From the NCBI GenBank assembly GCA_019308525.1, contig JAFDIC010000003.1, forward strand, positions 1 through 45,972: DNA of 45,972 nucleotides, read 5' to 3'. Every line of letters begins with the position of its first letter. Within the stretch, counting starts at the first letter, position 1. The notes below the pieces were generated by a model, which saw only the letters and a list, made by a program, of their open reading frames with translations, did no database searches and was not told the origin of the DNA. The DNA is from Deltaproteobacteria bacterium (GTDB lineage Bacteria > Desulfobacterota > DSM-4660 > Desulfatiglandales > HGW-15). Made by a program: the position numbers and the translations under genes. Positions 1 to 8,939 of the stretch are shown here, piece by piece.

Positions 1-213
1 AAGGCCATTCGGGACGGCGGCGGATTCAGGATGGGCCCCCTGGAATTGAGGGACCTCGTTGGACTGGATACCGCCCTTCTCATTACGGAATCCCTGTACA
101 AGAGGTTGGGGAGCGAAAAGTTTCGCCCCTGCCAGTGTCTTCGTGATCTGGTGGCTGCGGGCCATCTTGGGAGGAAGACAAGGAGAGGCTTCTACCACTA
201 TGATGAAGAGTGA
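1..213 (+). CDS. 3-hydroxyacyl-CoA dehydrogenase, C-terminal end (partial at window edge)
   Basis: Only the last 70 codons are inside the window; the reading frame is already open at base 1. The visible peptide contains GFRMGPLELRDLVGLD, the characteristic start of the C-terminal dimerisation domain of 3-hydroxyacyl/3-hydroxybutyryl-CoA dehydrogenases, and ends with the usual Gly-Arg-Lys-...-Gly-Phe-Tyr pattern. The family oxidises L-3-hydroxyacyl-CoA to 3-ketoacyl-CoA with NAD+. The next gene is a thiolase 61 bp downstream, so it fits as the penultimate beta-oxidation step of one operon. The N-terminal NAD-binding domain lies outside the window, so chain-length preference cannot be judged. 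Confidence 0.88.
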   Translation, partial: KAIRDGGGFRMGPLELRDLVGLDTALLITESLYKRLGSEKFRPCQCLRDLVAAGHLGRKTRRGFYHYDEE

Positions 214-274
214 TGACGTTACGCCTGATCGAGTTCTTGCTCGATCAGCATTCTAGTTTTGCGGGAGAAAAGAA

Positions 275-1540
275 ATGGAAGAGGTGGTCATTGTAAGTGG
301 TGTGCGCACCCCCATCGGGGCCTATGGGGGTTCCATGCGGGACGTACACGTATCCGAGTTTACGGCAATCGTGCTGAATGAGGTGGTCAAGAGGGCCGGT
401 ATCGAGCCTGCCCTTGTTGACGACGTAATAATGGGCCAGTCCTACCAGAACGGTGAATGCGCAAACGGTGCGAGGGTGGCGCTCCTTGCGGCCGGATGGC
501 CTGACGGGGTGCCTGGTGTAACCCTGGATCGGCGCTGCTGTTCAGGTCTTGATGCGGTCTTCTTTGGCGTTATGAAAATACAGACCGGCAACGCCGATAT
601 CATAGTTGCCGGGGGAATGGACAGCATGAGCCAGGCAGAACTCTATCTCCCCGGAGAGATAAAGTGGGGCCTCGGGGGAAGGATTGACAAGAAATGGGGC
701 TTCATGCCAAGGGGGCACGGGGCACTTTCCATGTGGGGAATCCCCCTGTTTGACAGGATTCAGAGGGCAAGGGTCATGTCCCAGCCCATAGACCGATACG
801 GGGAACTCAATTCCATGATGGCCTGGGCCGAAACTGCGGCCAAAAAGGAAGGCATCAGCAGGGAAGAGGCCGACCAGTGGGCATACAGGAGCCATCAGAG
901 GGCCCTGGCCGCATGGGAAAAGGGCCTTTTCAAAGACGAGGTGGTTCCCGTGCCTGTCCCCCAGAAGAAGGGCGACCCTCTCATGTTTGACCGGGACGAG
1001 ACACCCCGGCCTGACACCACCGTTGACAAACTCTCGAAACTTCGCCCCGTTTACCCCGACGGCGTCTGCACGGCCGGCAACTCCTCCAGTGAGAATGACG
1101 GGGCAGGCGCCCTCGTGATAATGAGCCAAGGCAAGGCCAGGGAACTGGGCCTTAAGCCTCTCGCCCTCTTCCGGTCCTGCGCCGTGGCTGGCTCTGACCC
1201 CACCCTGACCTACCCGGCAGTCCCTGCTTCGGCTGAAAAGGCCCTGGCCAAGGCCGGCATCAAGATCCAAGACGTGGACCTGATAGAGATACAGGAGGCC
1301 TTCGCTGTCCAGGCCCTTGCAGATGCAAAGCTCATGGGAATCCCCCGGGGAGACTTCGACGAGAAGATCAATGTAAACGGCTCTGGTATCTCGCTCGGGC
1401 ACCCGATCGCGGCCACCGGGGCCATGAGGCTCGTGACCCTTGTCTACGAGATGAAAAGGCGCGGAGCCCGATACGGTCTTGAGACCATCTGCGGGGGAGG
1501 CGGCCAGGGCATAACAGCCATCCTGGAGGCCCCACAATAG
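275..1540 (+). CDS. Thiolase (acetyl-CoA C-acyltransferase)
   Basis: This 421-residue protein is a thiolase that cleaves 3-ketoacyl-CoA with CoA, or condenses acetyl-CoA in reverse. The nucleophilic cysteine lies in [10 protein letters not shown] (Cys88 by alignment with C-x-S-G). The second half has the QEAFA segment (near 340), [10 protein letters not shown] with His376, and the C-terminal CGGGGQG with Cys406, so the Cys-His-Cys catalytic set is complete. It is about 25 residues longer than typical 393-residue thiolases, mainly through a loop around residues 123-180. GGGAG-like bases precede the ATG. It sits between hydroxyacyl-CoA dehydrogenase and acyl-CoA dehydrogenase genes, supporting a degradative role. 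Substrate chain length is not readable. Confidence 0.93.
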   Translation: MEEVVIVSGVRTPIGAYGGSMRDVHVSEFTAIVLNEVVKRAGIEPALVDDVIMGQSYQNGECANGARVALLAAGWPDGVPGVTLDRRCCSGLDAVFFGVMKIQTGNADIIVAGGMDSMSQAELYLPGEIKWGLGGRIDKKWGFMPRGHGALSMWGIPLFDRIQRARVMSQPIDRYGELNSMMAWAETAAKKEGISREEADQWAYRSHQRALAAWEKGLFKDEVVPVPVPQKKGDPLMFDRDETPRPDTTVDKLSKLRPVYPDGVCTAGNSSSENDGAGALVIMSQGKARELGLKPLALFRSCAVAGSDPTLTYPAVPASAEKALAKAGIKIQDVDLIEIQEAFAVQALADAKLMGIPRGDFDEKINVNGSGISLGHPIAATGAMRLVTLVYEMKRRGARYGLETICGGGGQGITAILEAPQ

Positions 1541-1560
1541 ACCCATAAAAGGAGTAAACA

Positions 1561-2703
1561 ATGGACTTCGAGCTTACAGAGGAACATCGTATCTTTCAAA
1601 AGTTCATCAGGGACTTTGCCGAAACCGAGATTGCTCCCCTTGTTGAGGAGGCTGAAGAGACCAACACCTTCCCAAGGCAGCTCTTCAAGAAGATGGGCGA
1701 GATGGGCTTTCTCTGCCCCAGGTATCCAGAGGAGCTTGGAGGTGGTGGTGCTGACAAGATCACCGAAATCATCATGGCCGAAGAACTCAACAGGATCAAT
1801 GCCGGCATCGCTGCATCCCTCATGGTCCAGGGGGGCCTTAGCACCCAGCCAATCTACCGCTTTGGTTCTGAGGAACAAAAGGAGAGAATCCTCAAGCCGG
1901 CTATACGGGGGGACAAAATCGGTGCCTTTGCGCTGACCGAACCCAATTCTGGCTCTGATGCCGCCTCGATCAAGACACGGGCGGTGCGCAAGGGAGATGA
2001 ATACGTCATCAATGGAACAAAGATATTTATCACGAACGGGCCCATATGCGATTACGCGGTCCTCGCCGCGTACACCGACCCCGACAAGAGAGGTGAGGGG
2101 ATCAGCCTCTTCATCGTGGAGAAAGGAACGCCCGGCTTCTCCTGCTCCCGGAAGCTGGACAAAGTGGGCAACCGATCCATTGAGACAGGCGAGCTGGTCT
2201 TTGAAGACTGCCGGGTCCCGGCAGAGAATTTGATAGGAGACAGAGAAGGGGGAGGCTTCAAGATGATAGCCGATACCCTGACGTCCGGCCGTATTACATA
2301 CGGGGGACGCTGCACGGGCACTGCCCAAGCCGCATACGAACTGACAGTTCAATATGCCAAGGAGAGGGTCCAGTTCGGGAAACCCATCATCAAGTTCCAG
2401 GCAACCAGGTTCAAACTGGCTGAAATGGCCATGAACATCGACATAATGCGCTCTTACACCTACAGGGTCGCCTGGATGTACGACCAGGGCAGGAATGTCC
2501 AGAAAGAGGCATCCATGGTAAAGCTGTTCACCGCCGAAACGTTGCAAAAGATCCTCGCCGATTCAATGCAGATCCATGGCGGATACGGCTATATGATGGA
2601 ATACCCTATCCAGAGGTACTGGAGAGACGGGCGTCTCTTCACGATAACCGAAGGCACTTCCGAGATACAGCGCCTCGTGATCGCCCGGGAACTGGGTTTT
2701 TGA
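1561..2703 (+). CDS. Acyl-CoA dehydrogenase
   Basis: The 380-residue product is a standard-length FAD acyl-CoA dehydrogenase, which introduces an alpha-beta double bond and passes electrons to ETF. Visible family marks are ALTEPNSGSD (residues about 122-131, FAD/substrate loop), ITNGPICDY, the QIHGGYGY segment, and TITEGTSEIQR at the C terminus, where Glu364 aligns with the catalytic base of the medium-chain enzyme. The ATG follows AGGAG by 6 bases. It starts 20 bp after the thiolase stop, so the two are co-transcribed. No ETF genes are present in the window. The exact substrate (straight, branched or alicyclic acyl-CoA) cannot be told from sequence alone. Confidence 0.93.
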   Translation: MDFELTEEHRIFQKFIRDFAETEIAPLVEEAEETNTFPRQLFKKMGEMGFLCPRYPEELGGGGADKITEIIMAEELNRINAGIAASLMVQGGLSTQPIYRFGSEEQKERILKPAIRGDKIGAFALTEPNSGSDAASIKTRAVRKGDEYVINGTKIFITNGPICDYAVLAAYTDPDKRGEGISLFIVEKGTPGFSCSRKLDKVGNRSIETGELVFEDCRVPAENLIGDREGGGFKMIADTLTSGRITYGGRCTGTAQAAYELTVQYAKERVQFGKPIIKFQATRFKLAEMAMNIDIMRSYTYRVAWMYDQGRNVQKEASMVKLFTAETLQKILADSMQIHGGYGYMMEYPIQRYWRDGRLFTITEGTSEIQRLVIARELGF

Positions 2704-2765
2704 TTGGATTCATCTGCTTGCGATGCAGGGAAACTTGAACTAACACCAAGTCAGGAGTGGGAGGA

Positions 2766-3551
2766 ATGGAATTCGAGAATATCCTTTTTGAGAAGCAAGG
2801 ACGCGTTGCCACCCTTACCATTAACAGGCCTGACAAGCTCAATGCCTTGAACCTGGCCACCAGGAGAGAGATCTCAGCGCTCCTGGACCAGGTTGCCCAG
2901 GACAGGGACGTGGGCGTGCTCGTGTTGACCGGTGCAGGCGACAGGTCGTTCATTGCAGGCTCAGACCTCAATGAGTTCGGCAGGATGTCACCCCTGGAGG
3001 CCTATGATTTCATGAATACCCTGGCCCAGAGGCTTTACACTCGCTTTGAAGAGCTGGATATTCCGGTGATCGCCATGATCAACGGCCTTTGCCTCGGCGC
3101 AGGCTGCGAACTTGCCCTGGCCTGTGACATAAGGATTGCATCTGACAAGGCGCGCTTCGGCCAGCCCGAGATCAATCTTGGGATCATGCCCGGAGGGGGC
3201 GGGACCCAACGGCTGGCCCGCCTCGTGGGGCCTGGCAAGGCAAAAGAGTTGATCTTCACAGGTGACATCATCGACGCCCGGGAAGCATCAACCATAGGCC
3301 TGGTCAACCGGGTCGTACCTCCATATGATCTGAAGGAGGTTGTCATGGACCTTGCCCATAAGATAGCCGGACGCGGGGCTTTCAGCCTCAAGATGGCAAA
3401 GCGTGCCATCAATGCAGGCCAGGAGGTTGGTCTTACCCCGGGGCTGGCCTTTGAGGCCCTGGCCGAGGTCGCCTGCTTTTGCAGCCCGGAAAAGGAAGAG
3501 GGCATGAATGCCTTCTTCTCAAAGAGAAAGCCGGAATTTCACAAGAAATGA
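2766..3551 (+). CDS. Enoyl-CoA hydratase (crotonase family)
   Basis: A 261-residue crotonase-fold protein that hydrates 2-enoyl-CoA. Both catalytic glutamates are visible, in the LGAGCELALACD and FGQPEINLGIMPGGGGTQRL blocks, and the oxyanion-hole motif reads FIAGSDLNEF. An upstream in-frame GTG at 2757 is possible, but the ATG at 2766 has AGGAG (2752-2756) at good spacing, so I use it. It closes the beta-oxidation operon (dehydrogenase, thiolase, acyl-CoA dehydrogenase, hydratase), 62 bp after the acyl-CoA dehydrogenase. An 8-bp hairpin begins at the stop codon. Role in the operon is secure at the family level; substrate is not. Confidence 0.93.
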   Translation: MEFENILFEKQGRVATLTINRPDKLNALNLATRREISALLDQVAQDRDVGVLVLTGAGDRSFIAGSDLNEFGRMSPLEAYDFMNTLAQRLYTRFEELDIPVIAMINGLCLGAGCELALACDIRIASDKARFGQPEINLGIMPGGGGTQRLARLVGPGKAKELIFTGDIIDAREASTIGLVNRVVPPYDLKEVVMDLAHKIAGRGAFSLKMAKRAINAGQEVGLTPGLAFEALAEVACFCSPEKEEGMNAFFSKRKPEFHKK

Positions 3552-3573
3552 GGCACGACACGGAGGTCGTGCC
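3552..3573 (+). terminator. Hairpin at end of beta-oxidation operon
   Basis: GGCACGAC (3552-3559) and GTCGTGCC (3566-3573) form a perfect 8-bp stem with a 6-base loop, starting at the last base of the hydratase stop codon plus one. It lies between the convergent beta-oxidation and TRAP operons. There is no T-tract after it, so it may be only an mRNA 3'-end stabiliser rather than an intrinsic terminator. Confidence 0.4.
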
Positions 3574-3652
3574 CCGGGAGGCGAGGAGTAATTGTAGTGA
3601 ACGGGCTCTGTCCCGTTCCAAGCCCTGAGAGGCGCAAAGCAATTGCTAAGAG

Positions 3653-4960
3653 CTAATAGGTGATTATCGAGGGGAGGAACAGGGCAATCTGGGGAACGAA
3701 TAGGAGGAGAAACACCGAGACCACATCGGCCATCAGGAAGGGGACTATCCCCCTGAAAATAGTGCCGAGGGGTACGTCCTGCGCCGCACCTTTCATGACA
3801 TACACGTTCATGCCCACCGGCGGCGTAATCACCCCTATCTCGGCTACCCTGGTAATTATTATGCCGAACCATATGGGATCAAAACCCAGGGACATGGCCA
3901 CGGGAAAGAAGATAGGCACTGTCAGCAGAATAAGGCCCAGGGCGTCCATAAAACAACCGCCTACCAAATAAACCACGATTATCATGATCATTATGACGAG
4001 GGGAGGCAAATCAAGCCCTACCACCCACTCTGCCAGGGCGAAGGGCACCCTTGTCACCGCCACGAATTTGTTGAAAATGACCGCCCCCAGGACAATGATC
4101 AGTATCATGGCCGTGGTACCGGTGGTGGTGTAAATGGACTCCTTGAAACCCGCCCAGTTCAGTCGTCGCATGATGACGCTCATGGCCATAATAGAAAATG
4201 CTCCCACCCCGGCGGCTTCTGTCGGGGTAAACCAGCCCCCGAAAAGCCCCCCGATGACCAGCACAAAGATGGCGAGGGTTTCCGCAGTACCTCCCCAAAG
4301 ACCTACTACCTTCTCCTTTAAGGGGACCCTGGGCCCCCTTGGACCGAGCCCTGGCCGTATCTTGCAGATGATGGAAATGGTGACTATGTAGAGGAAGGCC
4401 TCGAGCAGGCCGGGGAGAAACCCGGCGGCAAAAAGCTTCCCAATGGATTGCTCGGTCATTATTCCGTAGACTATGAGTATCACGCTCGGTGGGATCAGGA
4501 TGCCCATGCTGCCGCCGGCCGCGATGCTTCCGGTGGCAAGGGCGGCATCGTACTTGAATTTCTTCATCTCGGGCAAGGCTACCGCGGCCATGGTCGCCAC
4601 CGTGGCGGTACTGGAGCCGCATATGGCCGCAAATCCCGCGCACGCACCGATAGTGGCCATTGCCAGCCCTCCCCGCATGTGACCCAGCCACTTGTAAGCG
4701 GAATCATACAGCCTGGAACTTATGCCCGAGGAAAAGGCGAACTGGCCCATGAGTATGAACAGGGGGATGACACTGAAGTTGTAAGACGCGAATTGCTCCC
4801 AGACGGCCCTGGCTGCAATTGTGAGCCCTCCCTCGGGCGACACCATGTAGACAAAACCCGAAAGGCCCACCAGGGCCATGGCAAAACCCACCGGCATCCT
4901 TATGGCCAAGAGCAGGAGCAGAAGCGCTAATCCTATTATGCCGCCGGTGACAGGACTCAT
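3653..4960 (-). CDS. dctM: TRAP transporter large permease (DctM family)
   Basis: The 435-residue, very hydrophobic protein has the DctM pattern of about 12 membrane helices. Typical segments are RMPVGFAMALVG near the N terminus, GIGACAGFAAICGSS-type glycine/serine-rich helix, LIPPSVILIVYG, FGGWFTPTEAAGVGAF and GVITPPVGMNVYVM. It is the Na+- or H+-coupled translocating subunit of a tripartite importer. The ATG overlaps the dctQ stop codon by one base (TAATG), so translation is coupled. With dctQ and dctP upstream it forms a complete TRAP system, but the substrate is not predictable from the permease. Confidence 0.93.
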   Translation of the reverse strand: MSPVTGGIIGLALLLLLLAIRMPVGFAMALVGLSGFVYMVSPEGGLTIAARAVWEQFASYNFSVIPLFILMGQFAFSSGISSRLYDSAYKWLGHMRGGLAMATIGACAGFAAICGSSTATVATMAAVALPEMKKFKYDAALATGSIAAGGSMGILIPPSVILIVYGIMTEQSIGKLFAAGFLPGLLEAFLYIVTISIICKIRPGLGPRGPRVPLKEKVVGLWGGTAETLAIFVLVIGGLFGGWFTPTEAAGVGAFSIMAMSVIMRRLNWAGFKESIYTTTGTTAMILIIVLGAVIFNKFVAVTRVPFALAEWVVGLDLPPLVIMIMIIVVYLVGGCFMDALGLILLTVPIFFPVAMSLGFDPIWFGIIITRVAEIGVITPPVGMNVYVMKGAAQDVPLGTIFRGIVPFLMADVVSVFLLLFVPQIALFLPSIITY

Positions 4961-5442
4961 TATGTAAATAATCTCCTAAGGGATTCCAACAGATCTGTCA
5001 GGAGCACCAGGGCCAGCATCAGGACCCCAAAGGCGACCAGGAAGATAAAGGGGTAGAACGGGATCTCTGTGGTAAGGCCGACTTCCCCGCTCTTGTACAT
5101 ACTCAGGGCGTACTTTGAGCACTCCCATGCCAGAATGAGATAAAGGGCGAAGCCCAGGAGGGCAACCAAGACATCCAACACTGCCTGGGCCTTTTCCGGC
5201 AGCCGTTCTGCAAAGATGGTAATCATAATATGTCCCTTCCTGGTCGCGCAGTGGGCCAGGGCAAGGGCAATGGTCATTGATGCAAGGAAACTGGTATATT
5301 CATAAGTTCCCAGGATTGGTTCCCAAACGGCCCGCATCAGCACATTAACAAAAATCAGCCCCATCATGATGGCAAGGGCGATGCCGCTGAAGATGTTCAA
5401 GATTCGGCTCAGATTGTGGATCAGGTCTCTGAAGGAATCCAT
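4960..5442 (-). CDS. dctQ: TRAP transporter small permease (DctQ family)
   Basis: A 160-residue protein with four predicted membrane helices, including FSGIALAIMMGLIFVNVLMR, the typical DctQ first helix with a conserved N-V-x-x-R end. Its size and position between dctP and dctM identify it as the small membrane subunit that joins the large permease. It lies 129 bp after dctP; that gap contains a palindromic repeat. Its stop overlaps the dctM start. Confidence 0.9.
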   Translation of the reverse strand: MDSFRDLIHNLSRILNIFSGIALAIMMGLIFVNVLMRAVWEPILGTYEYTSFLASMTIALALAHCATRKGHIMITIFAERLPEKAQAVLDVLVALLGFALYLILAWECSKYALSMYKSGEVGLTTEIPFYPFIFLVAFGVLMLALVLLTDLLESLRRLFT

Positions 5443-5488
5443 TTTCTTGCAACCATTATTTCCGGTTGAATAGAAAACCCCTTTAGCA

Positions 5489-5548
5489 GGTCATTGCGAG
5501 CCGAGGGCGCTTCTCATGAGACTTGGCAGGAGACTGCTCGCAATGACC
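5489..5548. repeat. REP-like palindrome between dctP and dctQ
   Basis: GGTCATTGCGAGC (5489-5501) is repeated inverted as GCTCGCAATGACC (5536-5548): 13 of 13 bases pair, with a 34-base loop. The GTCATTGCGAG arm is a known type of dispersed extragenic repeat in many bacterial genomes. Here it sits inside an operon and could act as a stem-loop separating binding-protein from permease expression. No second copy was found in the window. Confidence 0.75.
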
Positions 5549-5571
5549 GTTCCGAACGAAGGGATCAGTTA

Positions 5572-6630
5572 CTAGTAGCCGGCTGGAAACCACTTGGAGT
5601 AAACAGCGGCCCTCTCCTTGACAAATCCAACTATCGCCCTGCCAGGCAAGCCCTTTTTGTTCGCCTTCTCCACGTACTCGTCCTGTATGGGTCGCAACAG
5701 GGATGTTGCCTTCTCGTAGTCCTTATCGGGCAGGCGAATTATTTTCATCCCATGCTTCTTCACCCCGTAGTCGATCCCGTTTTCCTTCATCTGGGCGTCC
5801 CATATCTGCCCGGCCAGGAGGGAATAGCTTTGATTTACCTTTTCAATGGCGTATCGAACGCCTGGGGGGAGGCTGTTCCACTTCTTGAGGTTCATGACGC
5901 AGTAGAACAGGGCATTGTAAACCGGGGGCAGGATGGTGATGTATTTTGTCACCTCGGCCTGCTTCCATCCCTTGAGGATCTCCGGGGGACCGATGTTCCC
6001 GTCCACCACCCCCTTGCTCAGGGCCTCATAGGCCTCAGGCATGGGCATTGCCACCGGCACCGCACCGAGGGCCTTGATGGACTTGGCGGTGAGACCTGTG
6101 GCCCTTATTCTCATGCCCTTGAGATCGGAGAGCTTCCGGACCGGTTTTTTCGAATAAAGAGACCCCGGGCCGGCAGCGGTGAAATACATGAGCTTGGTAT
6201 CTGAAAGCTCTTTGGGCTTGAACTTCTTCACGCCTTCCTCGGCCACCAACGCGGTTGCGGTACAGCTCCCAAAGTAAATCCCCGGAAGTTCAAACCCCTC
6301 CATAACCGGGAAGCGACCCCTGTTGTAAGCAAACACGCCCACTCCGATGTCCGCACTGCCGGTCACTACACCGTCGTAGATCTCTTTGGGCTTAAGTAAA
6401 GTACCCCCGGGATAGACGGTAATCTTCACCTGCCCGCGGGTTGCGATTTCCACCTCTTTTATCCACTGGCCCATCATCTGGGTATCCGCGAAATGGGTGG
6501 GCGGGAAAAAATGAGCCAACGAAAAGCTGATTTTTTCGGCTGCCGAAACAGTCGGCGAACCAAGAAGACCGAACAAAGAAAACACAAACACAAAAACCAC
6601 CACCAAGCACATTGATCGTTTCTTTTCCAT
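5572..6630 (-). CDS. dctP: TRAP transporter substrate-binding protein (DctP family)
   Basis: A 352-residue periplasmic binding protein. The N terminus has a signal peptide (Lys/Arg start, hydrophobic residues 8-24, cleavage near VSA-AEK at about 30). The DctP fold is supported by the SDLKGMRIRA motif, in which Arg176 corresponds to the conserved ligand-carboxylate arginine of the family, and by ALSKGVVDG. The ATG follows AAAGGAGG. It heads the dctPQM operon on the minus strand. It is only distantly similar to the two other DctP proteins in the window (32566 and 35431), which lack the arginine, so it likely binds a different organic acid. Confidence 0.93.
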   Translation of the reverse strand: MEKKRSMCLVVVFVFVFSLFGLLGSPTVSAAEKISFSLAHFFPPTHFADTQMMGQWIKEVEIATRGQVKITVYPGGTLLKPKEIYDGVVTGSADIGVGVFAYNRGRFPVMEGFELPGIYFGSCTATALVAEEGVKKFKPKELSDTKLMYFTAAGPGSLYSKKPVRKLSDLKGMRIRATGLTAKSIKALGAVPVAMPMPEAYEALSKGVVDGNIGPPEILKGWKQAEVTKYITILPPVYNALFYCVMNLKKWNSLPPGVRYAIEKVNQSYSLLAGQIWDAQMKENGIDYGVKKHGMKIIRLPDKDYEKATSLLRPIQDEYVEKANKKGLPGRAIVGFVKERAAVYSKWFPAGY

Positions 6631-7046
6631 ACCTTATACCTCCTTTGGGGTTAAAGTGGTCCGCTGTCTGCCTAATCGACCTCTCCCCTCAATTACTAAG
6701 AGCCTATCACCTCCTTCCATGGCATTTCGCCGCCCTGGCCTCTTTCCTGTGGGGCTGGTGGTTATCACAGGATCACACCGGATCCATCTTTTCAGCCTGG
6801 CCAGAGAACTGCTACGGGTTTCTTTTCACCATATATGCCCTTTTCTTCTCCTGGACTCACAATATACTATATTTACCACAAAAACCTGTTTTTAGGAAGC
6901 TTTAGTCAAATAATTTTTCCCTTCATCAGGCTACCTCCGCTTCCCAAGGACTTCTCGGGTTGATCCTTCACCGAATGTCTCTCAGGGACTGCTTGTCCGT
7001 GACCCCTGGCGGCTACAGCACATTTTCCGCAAAGGAGGGATATGGA
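6631..7046. promoter_or_regulatory. Intergenic region upstream of first TRAP operon
   Basis: No gene seen in these 416 bases. The part from about 6830 to 6920 is markedly AT-rich, with short TATA-like runs on the minus strand, and probably holds the dctP promoter, but I could not place a convincing -35/-10 pair. The AACGATCGTT operator seen elsewhere in the window is absent here. The rest (6930-7046) is the 3' flank of the oxidoreductase gene. Confidence 0.3.
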
Positions 7047-8237
7047 TCACGTTTGAATCCATTTTCCCAGTATCATCTCCAACACAGAAGGCGCGGGGAA
7101 AGGCCTCAGCCTCTCCAGCTCTCCTGTCCAATCCAATCTGCGCCGAATGGCGCTCTTCAGCTTGCCGGCATGTCTTAAGTCATTCAACAGGTTGACCCCC
7201 TTCAACACCCCCTTTTCAAATGAAAGCAACCGATATCCTTCTTCGGATAGTCCTTGATCGGCAATGACCAGGACCTCCTCACCTGTCGAATGCACATCTC
7301 CCAGGTGAGCAAAGCGGACTCCAAAGACAGTGCTGACATGGTCGGGCACCGCCCCCCTGTAAGTGGCCTTTCTCCCGCCCATGTTTGAACCGGCCGTCCT
7401 GCCCTGGTAACAGGCGTTGCCCCAAAGGCCGATAACCTCTTTGCGGCCTGTAAGGAGGTTTATCCCCCTGTCTATCTTGACCTGGGAACCATCAATAAAA
7501 TCCAGCCGCGGTTCAATACCGATGCTGAGAAGGCACAGTTCAGCTTCAAGGATTTCTCCATCCTGAAAATGGAAGGCCGCCTTCTTTCTGCCGTCTTCCA
7601 CTCCCTGCAAGGATGTCTTCAGGCGCAGGTCCACTCCCTTTTCCCTGACGACCTCCTCTACGATAGAGGCACATTCGGGATGCGCTGCGCCTGGAAGGAC
7701 CTGGTCTGCAATGTCAACCAGGGTTACCCTTGCCCCCTTGGACAGGATAATTTCCGCCATTTTGAGGCCTATGAGGGATGCCCCGAGGATCAGTGCATCA
7801 CTGGTCCTCGCAATTGCATCGTTTAGCCGGATGGTATCTTCAGCGGTTCTCAGGGTATACACGTAGCGTGAACCATCGATCCCCGGAACCCTTGGAAAAA
7901 CCGGGCGTGCTCCCGTGGCCACAAGGCAGCGGTCATAGGCTAATACTGTGCCATCCGCCAAGCGAATTTCCCTTGAAAAGGGGTCAAGGCTCACCACGGG
8001 CAAATCAAAACGGCATCTTACCTTATACCTGCTATAGAAATCCCTTCCAAAAGGAAAGCAACTTTCGAATGGAATTTGTCCTGCCAGGAAATAGGGTGAG
8101 AGCATTGGATTGAAGGTCTCACCGGCGGTGTCCGACACCATCTGGACCGGCCCTTCATAACCCGCCGCCCTGGCTGCCCGAACCGCACTTATCGCCGCAC
8201 CGCCGTTTCCTATGAAAAGCAGGCCATGGGAGGTCAT
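7047..8237 (-). CDS. FAD-dependent NAD(P)/disulfide-type oxidoreductase
   Basis: The 396-residue protein has two dinucleotide-binding folds: an N-terminal FAD fold beginning GLLFIGNGGAA, and a second at residues about 150-180 (LILGASLIGLKMAE followed by GARVTLVD), the arrangement of rubredoxin reductase/nitrite-reductase-like flavoproteins. The third FAD segment (IGLWGNACYQG) is present. The frame is open further upstream, but that part lies inside the ferredoxin gene; the ATG at 8235-8237, two bases after the ferredoxin stop, is the sensible start. The tight pairing with a four-cluster ferredoxin suggests an electron-transfer module between NAD(P)H and iron-sulfur proteins. It could be the flavin partner of an AOR complex (compare AorC), but the AOR genes are 8 kb away, so this is only a suggestion. 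Confidence 0.82.
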   Translation of the reverse strand: MTSHGLLFIGNGGAAISAVRAARAAGYEGPVQMVSDTAGETFNPMLSPYFLAGQIPFESCFPFGRDFYSRYKVRCRFDLPVVSLDPFSREIRLADGTVLAYDRCLVATGARPVFPRVPGIDGSRYVYTLRTAEDTIRLNDAIARTSDALILGASLIGLKMAEIILSKGARVTLVDIADQVLPGAAHPECASIVEEVVREKGVDLRLKTSLQGVEDGRKKAAFHFQDGEILEAELCLLSIGIEPRLDFIDGSQVKIDRGINLLTGRKEVIGLWGNACYQGRTAGSNMGGRKATYRGAVPDHVSTVFGVRFAHLGDVHSTGEEVLVIADQGLSEEGYRLLSFEKGVLKGVNLLNDLRHAGKLKSAIRRRLDWTGELERLRPFPAPSVLEMILGKWIQT

Positions 8238-8239
8238 CT

Positions 8240-8761
8240 TCAATACCCTGGAACCTTCACCAAGGGATCCAGTATTACACGAGATGCCTTTTCTGCCTTT
8301 TGACGAGACAATTCCTCCATGGACCCAAAACCCAGGGCCCGTGTAGTGCAAACCCGCACGCAAGCTGGTTCCATTCCGTGTTCTATCCTCCCCACGCACA
8401 GGTCGCATTTGTGCATCTTGGTTCCGTCCGGAAACTGCGGGGCCCCGAAAGGACAGGCCAGCAGGCAGCTATGGCAGCCGATGCACAGGTCTTGATCCAC
8501 ACCCACTATGCCATCTTGTGTTCTCTTGTAAATGGCACCTACCGGACAGACCATAAGACACGGGGCATCTCCACAATGAAGACAGGCTATGGAAACGAAG
8601 GCCATCATGACCCTTGGATAGGAGCCTTTCTCTACTCGTGTCACCTGCCTGAAGCTGGCGGCGGTTTCCGGCAGGTCTTTTTCGTCCTGGCACGCAACGA
8701 TACAGGCCATGCATCCGCTACACCTCGAAATATCAAAGGAAAAACCCAGTTGCATATCCAT
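8240..8761 (-). CDS. Polyferredoxin, four [4Fe-4S] clusters (DmsB/HycB-like)
   Basis: The 173-residue protein has 16 cysteines in four groups: C14-C17-C20-C24, C60-C63-C68-C72, C93-C96-C99-C103 and C119-C122-C134-C138. This is the pattern of the DMSO reductase/formate dehydrogenase electron-transfer subunits. No signal peptide is visible, so it is cytoplasmic. It lies two bases upstream of the FAD oxidoreductase, so the two are translated as a pair. No molybdopterin catalytic subunit is adjacent, which leaves its redox partner open; the AOR at 16390-18285 is one candidate. Confidence 0.9.
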   Translation of the reverse strand: MDMQLGFSFDISRCSGCMACIVACQDEKDLPETAASFRQVTRVEKGSYPRVMMAFVSIACLHCGDAPCLMVCPVGAIYKRTQDGIVGVDQDLCIGCHSCLLACPFGAPQFPDGTKMHKCDLCVGRIEHGMEPACVRVCTTRALGFGSMEELSRQKAEKASRVILDPLVKVPGY

Positions 8762-8939
8762 TCCCCTCTCCTAGCGATTTTTCTCTCTCGCTCTCCTTGC
8801 TGATCAAAAGTGCATTAGTTCAGTTTAATTGTCTGCGAGGATCAAGATTCCCTTTCTTCTGGTCCTTCTCACCCTATCTCAAGGGTCTAAAATATCGCAA
8901 CGGCCCCAGCACCATCCCCCATCATGAGAATTGAGGCCC

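Noticed and set aside
542..2547. Long minus-strand open frames opposite the thiolase and acyl-CoA dehydrogenase genes (339 and 367 codons)
   Set aside because: They are antisense to genes with complete family motifs, have no recognisable protein sequence, and arise from GC-biased third positions.
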